Below, piece after piece: positions 1 through 5,648 of a stretch of 7,973 nt of DNA (within the stretch, counting starts at the first letter, position 1; each line of letters begins with the position of its first letter). Both the position numbers and the translations under genes were made by a program. The DNA is from Deltaproteobacteria bacterium (GTDB lineage Bacteria > Desulfobacterota > Desulfuromonadia > Desulfuromonadales > Geothermobacteraceae). Where the stretch lies: the NCBI GenBank assembly GCA_003695205.1, contig RFIO01000094.1, positions 1 through 7,973 of the forward strand, written 5' to 3'. The notes under the pieces are model-generated. The model did no database searches. It saw nothing but the letters and a program-made list of their open reading frames with translations, and had not been told where the DNA came from.

Positions 1-436
1 CCCAGCCACCCCGGTCCGACTGCCGTTCCATCTCGCGGAACAGCTCTTCGATGCGGGCGATGTCCTCTTCGGTGGCGCGTTGTGCCGCAAGGTAGGCGGA
101 CCAGGTCTCAATACCCATGCGCACCTCAGCGAGGTCGTAAAGCATTTTCGGGTTCTTTTCCACCATGCTGGTCAGGGGGTCGGCCAGGGAGGACTCGGTC
201 AGGGAGCGCACGTAGGTGCCGCCGCCCTGGCGCGATTCAACCAGGCCCATGGCCTCGAGAACCATGATGGCTTCGCGCACCGAGGGGCGACTGACGCCGA
301 GAACGCTGGCCAGTTCACGCTCCGAGGGCACCCGGTCGCCTGGTTTGAGCTGACCTTCGGAAATCAGGTTGCGAATCTGTTCGACGATTTCTTCGGAAAT
401 CTTTTTAGGCCGAATCGGCTTGAAGACGTTGGTCAT
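1..436 (-). CDS. GntR-family regulator, FadR/PdhR/LldR subfamily (3' end cut by window)
   Basis: A DNA-binding transcription regulator, probably responding to a small carboxylic acid or other metabolite; its target pathway lies outside the window. The 145 visible residues begin MTNVFKPIRPKKISEEIVEQ. A GntR winged helix follows at about 10-77, with the typical stretch KPGDRVPSERELASVLGVSR at 31-50, then PSVREAIMVLEAMGLVE and the wing SRQGGGTYV. The start of an FCD ligand-binding domain is seen from about residue 97, with EVRMGIE and the helix LAAQRATEEDIARIEEL. Family members are about 230-260 residues, so roughly 90-110 residues are missing. The ATG at 436 is preceded by GGTGGAG about 7 bases upstream, which supports this start. 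It diverges from dinB, and a FadR-type operator sits 23 bases upstream, so autorepression is likely. The FadR-like subfamily is clear; the ligand (lactate, pyruvate, glycolate, a fatty acid or other) cannot be told from this part. Confidence 0.93.
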   Translation of the reverse strand, partial: MTNVFKPIRPKKISEEIVEQIRNLISEGQLKPGDRVPSERELASVLGVSRPSVREAIMVLEAMGLVESRQGGGTYVRSLTESSLADPLTSMVEKNPKMLYDLAEVRMGIETWSAYLAAQRATEEDIARIEELFREMERQSDRGGW

Positions 437-455
437 TCCATTGCTCCACCTGGAA

Positions 456-473
456 AATTGGTAAGACCATATT
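456..473. promoter_or_regulatory. Predicted FadR-family operator (TGGT-N3-ACCA)
   Basis: Bases 459-469 read TGGTAAGACCA, a perfect 4+4 palindrome with a 3-base centre. Two more matching pairs lie outside it at 455/473 and 456/472. The known operators of PdhR and LldR have the form TTGGT-N3-ACCAA. The site lies in the 77-bp gap between the divergent FadR-like gene and dinB. The simplest reading is autorepression of the regulator; an effect on dinB is possible but unproven. I could not identify a convincing -35/-10 pair for either gene here. Confidence 0.65.
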
Positions 474-497
474 CTGCCATCGGCCGCGGCAAAAAAC

Positions 498-502
498 AAG
501 GA
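498..502 (+). promoter_or_regulatory. Ribosome binding site deciding the dinB start
   Basis: AAGGA at 498-502 lies 11 bases before the ATG at 514 but only 2 bases before the in-frame TTG at 505. Two bases is too short for initiation, so the ATG is preferred even though its spacing is on the long side. Confidence 0.55.
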
Positions 503-513
503 CGTTGACACCT

Positions 514-1713
514 ATGGCGCGGGACGAGAGAACCATACTGCACTGTGACATGGATGCCTTCTACGCCTCCGTGGAACAGCGAGACAATCCTGACTTGAGC
601 GGTGTGCCGGTACTGGTGGGCGGCGACCGAAAACGGGGGGTCGTATGCGCCTGTTCCTATGAGGCGCGCCCCTTCGGGGTACGCTCCGGAATGGCCATGG
701 CGCGCGCCCTGCAGCTGTGTCCGCAGGCGCGGGTCCTGCCGGTGCGCATGGAGCGTTATCGGCAGGTTTCAGAGCGGATTTTCGAAATCTTTCATCAGTA
801 CTCCGACCTTGTCGAGCCCCTGTCAGTCGACGAAGCCTTTATCGATGTCACAGCGAGCAGACGCCTGCTCGGGGACGGGCCTGAAATTGCCGCCAGCATC
901 CGTCAAACGGTACGAGACGAGCTCGACCTGCCGGTCAGTGTCGGTGTGGCGCCGAACAAGTTCCTGGCCAAACTCTGCTCCGGGGAGGCGAAACCGGACG
1001 GCATCCACGTTCTGGAGACCGGTGATGTCGAAGGGTACCTGGCGCCCCTTCCGCTTGGGCGCATCTGGGGTCTCGGGCCACGGGGCGTGGAGAAACTGAG
1101 GCGCCACGGGTGTCGGACCGTGGCGGATGCCCTGCGGCTTACGCCGGACAGGTTGCGAGCCCTGTTCGGGGTTCAGGGCGACCGCCTTTACAATCTGCTG
1201 CGTGGCCAGGATGACCGTCCGGTGGACCCTGGGCGGGAGCGCAAATCGGTCGGAGCCGAAGAGACCTTCATGACCGACCTGGTTGACCTTCAGGACCTCG
1301 AACGGCAGCTGTGGCGGCTGGCCGACCAGGTCAGCCGGCGCGCCCGGCGCCTGGGCCTGGGGGGGACGGTGGTGACTGTGAAACTCAAGGGGGCCGACCG
1401 AACCGTGCGCACCAGGTCACACAGTTTCTCCGAGGTTGTCGACCAGGCCGAGCCGATGGTCGCATGGGCCCAAAGTCAGCTGGCGGACCTGGTGGGTGGA
1501 CAGCCGGTGCGGCTGCTGGGGGTTTACCTGGCGGGTCTGGCGCCGGTGAGCCAGCTCGGCCTGTTCGCCAGGGATGAGCGTCGCCGGAAACTTGACCGTG
1601 TGCGCGACAGCATCCGCGATCGCTATGGAGAACGCGGACTGACCCGGGCGTCGCTTATCGGCCTTTCAGGATCGGTGCAGCGACAGGCGGATGGTGTCGA
1701 AGACGGCGACTGA
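514..1713 (+). CDS. dinB: DNA polymerase IV (Y-family translesion polymerase)
   Basis: Error-prone DNA polymerase that copies past damaged bases at stalled forks. The 399-residue protein has the whole Y-family layout. The first catalytic aspartate is D12 in HCDMDAFYASVEQ, where Y17 sits at the steric-gate position that excludes ribonucleotides. The fingers motif SYEARPFGVRSGM is at 48-60, and the catalytic pair D106-E107 is in PLSVDEAFID. The palm motif SVGVAPNKFLAK is at 142-153, a helix-hairpin-helix thumb (IWGLGPRGVEKLRRHG) at about 184-199, and the little-finger domain at about 240-345. The β-clamp binding motif QLGLF is at 347-351, followed by about 48 more residues, whereas the E. coli enzyme ends at its clamp motif. 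An in-frame TTG at 505 would add three residues but has poor ribosome-site spacing. No obvious LexA box was seen upstream, so SOS control is not supported. The last 48 bp overlap the convergent gene. Identification is secure. Confidence 0.97.
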   Translation: MARDERTILHCDMDAFYASVEQRDNPDLSGVPVLVGGDRKRGVVCACSYEARPFGVRSGMAMARALQLCPQARVLPVRMERYRQVSERIFEIFHQYSDLVEPLSVDEAFIDVTASRRLLGDGPEIAASIRQTVRDELDLPVSVGVAPNKFLAKLCSGEAKPDGIHVLETGDVEGYLAPLPLGRIWGLGPRGVEKLRRHGCRTVADALRLTPDRLRALFGVQGDRLYNLLRGQDDRPVDPGRERKSVGAEETFMTDLVDLQDLERQLWRLADQVSRRARRLGLGGTVVTVKLKGADRTVRTRSHSFSEVVDQAEPMVAWAQSQLADLVGGQPVRLLGVYLAGLAPVSQLGLFARDERRRKLDRVRDSIRDRYGERGLTRASLIGLSGSVQRQADGVEDGD

Positions 1714-2451
1714 ACGCTCCAGGTCGTCGATGGAATGGGCCTCGAGGGTCATGCTCGGCAGGGAGGCGAGGCCGCGCAGGTGATTCCATAGGGGAGTAAA
1801 GTCGATTTTCCCGGCGCCAAGGGGCAGGTGGTCGTCGACGCGACCCCGGTTGTCGTGCAGGTGCAGATGCACCAGCCGGTCGCCAAGGTTGTCGAGCCAG
1901 GGCTGTAATTCCTGGGTGCCGTAAAGCTGCCAGTGGCCGATGTCGAAACAGTGGCCGAAGCGGGGATGATCCAGGGTGCGGACCAGCCAGCTCAGCAGAC
2001 GGCTGCTGCGATCGAAGATGTTCTCCAGGGCGATGGTGATGCCGTCACGGTCGGCACGTTGCAGAAACTCGGGCCAGAACGCCAGGGCCTGCTCCTGCCA
2101 GGCGCGGGTCTGGGCACCGTAATGCCAGGGGTCATATCCCGGGTGAAATACGATCAGGTCGGCCTTCAAGCGGGCGGCGGCCTCGAAGGTCTGCCTGTAG
2201 CGCAGTCGGGTCGCGTCCCGAACTGCCGGGTCGACGGCGCCCGGGTTGAGGTCCATGAACGGGGCGTGGACCGTGACCCGCAGCCCGGCACCGACCAGCC
2301 GGGCACCGATATTGGCAAAATAATCCGGCTCGTGGCCGTCGAGGTCGGCGGCCTGCAGGGCCAGCTCCGGCTGCCAATGACGTTCTGCCAGCAGGGGCAG
2401 GTAGCGTTCGACATGGCGGAAGGGGACATGGACATGCCAGCGTAGACTCAT
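1666..2451 (-). CDS. TIM-barrel protein of the xylose-isomerase-like / AP-endonuclease-2 superfamily (sugar phosphate isomerase/epimerase type)
   Basis: A 261-residue, probably cytoplasmic metal-dependent enzyme; substrate unknown. The order of conserved strand-end residues fits PF01261: H62 in VHAPF, H103 in VFHPG, E143 in ALENIF, D170 and H173 in CFDIGHW, H195-H199 in HLHLHD, D207-H208 in DDHLPLGAGKIDF, and E237 in TLEAH. These match the usual His/Glu/Asp metal ligands of the fold. The length (about 260) is normal. Its ATG overlaps the stop of the upstream potassium channel gene by four bases (ATGA), so the two are co-transcribed and translationally coupled. The 3' end overlaps convergent dinB by 48 bp. 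Members of this superfamily include sugar and inosose epimerases/isomerases, endonuclease IV and the cobamide-remodelling phosphodiesterase CbiR. The HLPLG-x-G-x-IDF stretch occurs in several of these, so I do not assign one. The superfamily is sure; the reaction is not. Confidence 0.88.
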   Translation of the reverse strand: MSLRWHVHVPFRHVERYLPLLAERHWQPELALQAADLDGHEPDYFANIGARLVGAGLRVTVHAPFMDLNPGAVDPAVRDATRLRYRQTFEAAARLKADLIVFHPGYDPWHYGAQTRAWQEQALAFWPEFLQRADRDGITIALENIFDRSSRLLSWLVRTLDHPRFGHCFDIGHWQLYGTQELQPWLDNLGDRLVHLHLHDNRGRVDDHLPLGAGKIDFTPLWNHLRGLASLPSMTLEAHSIDDLERSVAVFDTIRLSLHRS

Positions 2452-3455
2452 GCGCCCTCCCCGCCGGCAATCGCCTCCAGTTTCTGGATAGCGGGATTCT
2501 CACCGAGAACGATCAGGGTGTCCGCCGCCTCCATGCGGGTCGAGGAGTCGGGGTTGAAGACCATGGTGCCGTCGGCCTTCTTGATGCCTACGATAATGAG
2601 GTTCATATCCCTGCGCAGGTTCGATTCAAGCAGGGTCTTGCCGACCAGGGGCGAACCGGTGCCGATGCGCAGCTCTTCCAGCTGGACTTCAAGATTGTGT
2701 CCCGGGGCGGCGATTTCGATGAAGTCGACCACCGAGGGGCGCAAAACAGCCTGGGCCATGCGCGTGGCGCCGATGACGTAGGGGGAAATCACCTTGCTGG
2801 CGCCGGCGCGCCGCAGTTTCAGCTCGGACCCTTCCTCGCCGGCCCGGGCAAGGATAAACAGATTCGGATTGAGGCCGCGGGCTGTCAGGGTGATATAGAC
2901 ATTTTCGGTGTCGGAGGTAACGGCGGTGATCAGCCCTTTGGCACGACGTACGCCGGCGGCTTCGAGAGTGCTGTCATCGGTGGCATCCCCCTGGACGAAA
3001 AGATAGCCTTCTTCGGCCAGTCGTTCGCACAGCTCCGCGTCCTTTTCGACCACCACGAAAGGAAGTGGTTTAAGGGCGAATTCCCGGCAGACCAGGGTTC
3101 CGATGCGGCCGTAGCCGCAGACGATGTAGTGCTCCTGCAGGCGGGCGATCTGCTTTTCCACTTTCTTCCTCCCAAGCAGCTGCTTGAGCTGCCCTTCCAC
3201 TGTCAGTCGAATCAGGTTGCTGATCGCGTAGGCGATAATGCCGGCACCGAAAACGATCAGCAGCATGGTGAAGGCCTTGCCGCCGGGTGACAGGTCGTGT
3301 ACCTCGCGGAACCCGACCGTCGCCAGGGTAATGACGGTCATGTAAAGGGCATCGAAGGCGGGCCAGTCCTCAATAAGACTGTAGCCGACGGTGCCGAAAC
3401 CGACGACAACCACCAGGATGACGAGGGAAAAACGCAGATGTCGGACGGGATCCAT
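2448..3455 (-). CDS. Two-TM potassium channel protein with RCK (TrkA-N/TrkA-C) domains and a TVGFRE filter
   Basis: An inner-membrane ion channel of the MthK/GsuK/Kch type, predicted to pass K+ and to be gated by ligands on its cytoplasmic RCK ring. In the 335 residues, TM1 is at about 8-28, the pore helix and filter at about 33-52 (ALYMTVITLATVGFREVHDL), and TM2 at about 62-83. RCK_N starts near 108 with the Rossmann motif GYGRIG at 114-119 and the acidic strand end VVVEKDAE, then GDATDD at 157-161. RCK_C spans about 255-322 (LRIGTGSPLVGKTLLES to DTLIVLGEN). The filter departs from canonical TVGYGD: F49 replaces Tyr, R50 replaces Gly and E51 replaces Asp. The ATG at 3455 has GGAG about 7 bases upstream, and a good leftward promoter lies at 3484-3512. 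It is the first gene of a two-gene operon. The architecture is certain; ion selectivity is inferred from the family. Confidence 0.93.
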   Translation of the reverse strand: MDPVRHLRFSLVILVVVVGFGTVGYSLIEDWPAFDALYMTVITLATVGFREVHDLSPGGKAFTMLLIVFGAGIIAYAISNLIRLTVEGQLKQLLGRKKVEKQIARLQEHYIVCGYGRIGTLVCREFALKPLPFVVVEKDAELCERLAEEGYLFVQGDATDDSTLEAAGVRRAKGLITAVTSDTENVYITLTARGLNPNLFILARAGEEGSELKLRRAGASKVISPYVIGATRMAQAVLRPSVVDFIEIAAPGHNLEVQLEELRIGTGSPLVGKTLLESNLRRDMNLIIVGIKKADGTMVFNPDSSTRMEAADTLIVLGENPAIQKLEAIAGGEGA

Positions 3456-3483
3456 GGGTCAGCTCCGGCAAGGGACTGCAGGC

Positions 3484-3512
3484 ATGATAACCCTGGCTAA
3501 ATCGGGTGACAA
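3484..3512 (-). promoter_or_regulatory. Predicted sigma-70 promoter of the potassium channel / TIM-barrel operon
   Basis: On the minus strand TTGTCA (3512-3507) is separated by exactly 17 bp from TATCAT (3489-3484). Each hexamer matches the consensus at five of six bases. Transcription would start near 3477, giving a leader of about 20 bases that contains the GGAG ribosome site. Its -35 lies only 26 bp from the -35 of the divergent promoter, so a protein bound between the two could affect both. Confidence 0.55.
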
Positions 3513-3538
3513 GATATGGAAAGTAAAGAATATTTTTC

Positions 3539-3566
3539 TTGACAGACTATGTATACTGTATACAAT
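3539..3566 (+). promoter_or_regulatory. Predicted sigma-70 promoter of the GntR/FCD regulator gene
   Basis: TTGACA (3539-3544, perfect) and TACAAT (3561-3566, five of six) are 16 bp apart. An A/T-rich run at about 3518-3538 lies just upstream and could act as an UP element. The predicted start, near 3573, leaves a leader of about 63 bases before the GTG start. The GTATAC operator units fill the spacer and cover the -10. Confidence 0.65.
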
Positions 3567-3573
3567 CGTATAC
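3551..3573. promoter_or_regulatory. Predicted operator: three GTATAC palindromes across the promoter
   Basis: GTATAC occurs at 3551-3556, 3558-3563 and 3568-3573. The middle copy sits in the 8-base palindrome TGTATACA (3557-3564). From memory, short TGTATACA-type palindromes are typical binding sites of GntR/FCD regulators, and the regulator gene lies directly downstream. Because the units fill the promoter spacer, overlap the -10 and reach the likely start point, binding should block RNA polymerase. I infer autorepression; the divergent channel promoter is about 40 bp away and might also be affected. Confidence 0.65.
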
Positions 3574-3623
3574 GTGAGTTGAAATGGCCGCAAATGTCTG
3601 ATTTTGCGGGACATGTTCTTGCC

Positions 3624-3628
3624 AGGAG
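3624..3628 (+). promoter_or_regulatory. Ribosome binding site that fixes a GTG start
   Basis: AGGAG at 3624-3628 is eight bases before GTG at 3637. The earlier in-frame starts TTG 3604 and ATG 3613 have no such site, and the residues they would add (MRDMFLPGAGI) do not look like the start of a GntR protein. Confidence 0.75.
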
Positions 3629-3636
3629 CTGGGATC

Positions 3637-4344
3637 GTGAGAAGAAAGCCACTAGAACGACATCAGACTCTGAGGGAGAAGATTCTCGAGACCATTCGGG
3701 AGTCGATCCTCAAGGGGACATTGAAACCGGGTGAAAAGGTTGCCGAACCGGAACTGGCCGAGCGCTTCGGCATCAGTCGCACGCCGATCCGGGAAGCGTT
3801 TCGCCAGCTGGAATCGGAAGGTTATCTGACCGTCATCCCGCGCAAGGGCGCGGTGGTCACCGAGCTGTCAGAGCGCGACGTCACCGAATTCTATGCCATC
3901 AAGAGCATTCTCGAAGGCTATGCCGCGCGCCGGGCGGCCGGCAAGCTGAGCGACCGCGACATCGAGCGGCTCGAGCAGATCAATGACAAGCTGGCGCAGC
4001 TGGCTGAAGAGGGTGATGTCAAAACCTTTTTCAAGGTGCACGGTGAATTCCATGACATGTTTATCGAGGCGGCCGGCAACGAAAAACTGGCCGACCTGAT
4101 TCGCCAGGTGGGGATGAAATTCAACCGTCTGCGCATCGCGTCGCTCAGCCTGCCGGGGCGCATGCAGATCTCCGTGGAGGAGCACAAGAAGCTGATCGAG
4201 GCATTCCGCAATCATGACGGCGAGGCAGCCGACCACCTTGTGAGCAAAACGGCGGAACTGGGTGGACGACTGCTGCTGGAAAGCATGAAGGAGCAGCAGT
4301 CCGGGCGGGCTCATTCGCCTATGGCCGAAGCCTACGACCTCTGA
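3637..4344 (+). CDS. GntR-family transcription regulator with FCD domain
   Basis: A dimeric DNA-binding regulator of 235 residues, starting at GTG and beginning MRRKPLERHQTLREKILETI. The winged helix covers about 10-74, with the helix-turn-helix AERFGISRTPIREAFRQL at 41-58 and the wing IPRKGAVVTEL. The FCD all-helical ligand domain covers about 80-215, containing DVTEFYAIKSILEGYAARRA, then H139 in GEFHDMF and H183 in EEHKKLIEAF. In many FCD proteins these two histidines and a third, near the last helix, hold a metal ion. Here the aligned third place appears to be T205 or K204 (LVSKTAEL), so the metal site may be incomplete; that alignment is by eye. It sits alone between its own promoter/operator and a strong terminator, so it is monocistronic and probably self-repressed. 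Its regulon and effector are unknown; the divergent channel operon is a possible target. Confidence 0.93.
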   Translation: MRRKPLERHQTLREKILETIRESILKGTLKPGEKVAEPELAERFGISRTPIREAFRQLESEGYLTVIPRKGAVVTELSERDVTEFYAIKSILEGYAARRAAGKLSDRDIERLEQINDKLAQLAEEGDVKTFFKVHGEFHDMFIEAAGNEKLADLIRQVGMKFNRLRIASLSLPGRMQISVEEHKKLIEAFRNHDGEAADHLVSKTAELGGRLLLESMKEQQSGRAHSPMAEAYDL

Positions 4345-4364
4345 CCTGAAAACTCACCGGTACC

Positions 4365-4401
4365 GGGGGCGCCCATGCATTGAATGGGCGCCCCCTTTTT
4401 T
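4365..4401 (+). terminator. Rho-independent terminator after the GntR/FCD gene
   Basis: A perfect 12-bp stem, GGGGGCGCCCAT (4365-4376) pairing with ATGGGCGCCCCC (4384-4395), has a 7-base loop and is followed at once by six T (4396-4401). The T run is on the plus strand only, so it serves the rightward gene ending at 4344, 20 bases upstream. Confidence 0.95.
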
Positions 4402-4455
4402 ATGGTTAAGGCCGGAAGCGGGCCGGTCGATAGGAGAGTTGGAGGAACCTGGCGC

Positions 4456-5472
4456 ATGTCGCTGCTTCTGACTCATAAAAAACCGGTTCCCGCGCCGGTG
4501 CCGGCTGTGCGCCCGGCCGACCGGGAGCACGGAGAACTCTACCCGATCGGCCTCGATTGCCTGCACCTCGACCTGTCGGCGCCCTGCGACCTGTTTCGGC
4601 GGCTGAGCGGTGGCGAGTTCGTCCTCTATGCCGGCAAAGGGATTCCCTTCGACCAGGAAATTCGCGCCGGCCTGGCGGAACTGGGAGTCGAGGAACTCTA
4701 CATCCGCGAGGATGATGTCCCGCGTTTCTTTGCCTACCTGCGCGACAACCTGGAAAAGATCGTCAGGGATGTCAGCGTCAGCCCATCCCGCAAGGCCCAG
4801 GCGGTGCACGTCTCCTGCACAGAAACCATGCGCCGGGCCTACGCCGACCCGCGAGCGGCCTTTTTGCAGCAGGCGCACGAGGTGATCACCCCGACCGTCG
4901 ACCTGATAGTGCGCGACGATGCCGCCACCCGGGCCCTGGTGCAGTTGACCGCCTACGACCACTGCACCTACGTCCACTCGACCAATGTCGGCATCTTCGG
5001 GGTCGCCCTGGCCAGGCTGCTGCATGGCCGGGAGTCGGCGGCGGTCATGGAACGGCTCGGGGCCGGCTTCTTTCTCCACGATCTGGGCAAGTGCCGCATT
5101 CCGGTGGAAATCCTCAACAAGCCGGGCGCGCTCAGCGCCCGCGAGCGCAGGATCGTCAACCGCCACCCGCAGGACGGCTACGATATCCTGCGCGACGAAG
5201 GTTTTATGACCAACGAGGCCGAAATCCTGACCCTTCAGCACCACGAGCGCGAGGACGGCCAGGGCTATCCCAACGGCCTGACCTCGGCCGACATCCATCC
5301 CTACGCCCGCATCTGCCGGCTGGTCGACATCTACGAGGCCCTGACCGCCGACCGCCCCTACCACCAGCGCCGAAGCACCTTTGAGGCGCTGCGCTTCATG
5401 CAGGAAAAAATCCTCACCGACATGGACCAGGATCTGGTCCGCCAGTTTGTTACCCTGTTCGCCGTTGGCTGA
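4456..5472 (+). CDS. HD-GYP domain protein, predicted cyclic-di-GMP phosphodiesterase
   Basis: Predicted to hydrolyse the second messenger cyclic di-GMP (to pGpG or GMP), and so to shift cells between motile and attached states. The 338-residue cytoplasmic protein has an N-terminal region of about 150 residues that I do not recognise: a short Pro-rich leader, then a compact alpha/beta segment around 28-105. The HD-GYP domain runs from about 155 to 335. All signature residues are present: H174 in YVHSTNV, HDLGK at 208-212, H237 in RHPQDGYDIL, HHEREDGQGYP at 262-272, and D291 in RLVDIYEALTADRPY. It has no receiver domain, transmembrane segment or signal peptide. I chose the ATG at 4456 because GGAGG lies at 4441-4445. 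An in-frame ATG at 4384 falls inside the terminator and is unlikely. The gene starts only 55 bases after the terminator, where I see no clear promoter. The 3' end is convergent with the ABC operon. Confidence 0.94.
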   Translation: MSLLLTHKKPVPAPVPAVRPADREHGELYPIGLDCLHLDLSAPCDLFRRLSGGEFVLYAGKGIPFDQEIRAGLAELGVEELYIREDDVPRFFAYLRDNLEKIVRDVSVSPSRKAQAVHVSCTETMRRAYADPRAAFLQQAHEVITPTVDLIVRDDAATRALVQLTAYDHCTYVHSTNVGIFGVALARLLHGRESAAVMERLGAGFFLHDLGKCRIPVEILNKPGALSARERRIVNRHPQDGYDILRDEGFMTNEAEILTLQHHEREDGQGYPNGLTSADIHPYARICRLVDIYEALTADRPYHQRRSTFEALRFMQEKILTDMDQDLVRQFVTLFAVG

Positions 5473-5503
5473 AAATAAAGATTTCGACAAAATGGGTGAA
5501 ACT

Positions 5504-5640
5504 GGCCGCCAAGGCACCAAGACGCCAAGCTAAAGCAGGTTGTGGAACTATTGTTAAAGGTCCCGGCCCTGTTCCCTTGAGTCTTTTGTCTTGAGGGGGT
5601 TGACTCAAAAAATCCCTGGCGCCTTGGCGTCCTGGCGGCC
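5504..5640. repeat. Inverted pair of 8-nt tandem arrays (CGCCAAGR-like) in a convergent intergenic gap
   Basis: The 176-bp gap between the HD-GYP gene and the ABC permease contains two 27-base arms, 5504-5530 and 5614-5640. They match in inverted orientation at 21 of 27 places. Each arm is a three-copy octamer array: left CGCCAAGG, CACCAAGA, CGCCAAGC; right (minus strand) CGCCAGGA, CGCCAAGG, CGCCAGGG. The 83-base middle holds a smaller inverted pair, TTGAGTC (5577-5583) and GACTCAA (5602-5608). There is no open reading frame. It could be a REP- or MITE-like dispersed element, or a weak bidirectional terminator. I see no hairpin with a directly following T run, so a normal intrinsic terminator is not supported. 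Confidence 0.7.
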
Positions 5641-5648
5641 TTTGTTGG

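Noticed and set aside
80..508. Plus-strand reading frame of 142 codons at the left edge.
   Set aside because: It is the shadow of the FadR-like regulator, whose winged helix reads cleanly on the minus strand; the frame also runs through the operator.
437..513. LexA box upstream of dinB.
   Set aside because: No sequence resembling the E. coli-type CTG-N10-CAG or the Geobacter-type GGTT...ACC LexA site was found by eye; the only clear palindrome is FadR-like.
3604..3636. Longer GntR product starting at TTG 3604 or ATG 3613.
   Set aside because: The strong AGGAG at 3624-3628 is correctly spaced only for GTG 3637, and the added residues do not resemble the family.
4354..5520. Long minus-strand reading frame (388 codons) opposite the HD-GYP gene, longer than the gene itself.
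   Set aside because: It is the antisense of a gene with complete HD-GYP motifs, starts inside the repeat region, runs through the terminator, and its product shows no recognisable fold. High-GC DNA commonly leaves such open shadows.
5577..5608. TTGAGTC/GACTCAA inverted pair as a terminator between the convergent genes.
   Set aside because: The stem is only 7 bp, the loop is 18 bases, and although four to six A follow on the plus strand there is no T run after the stem in either direction.
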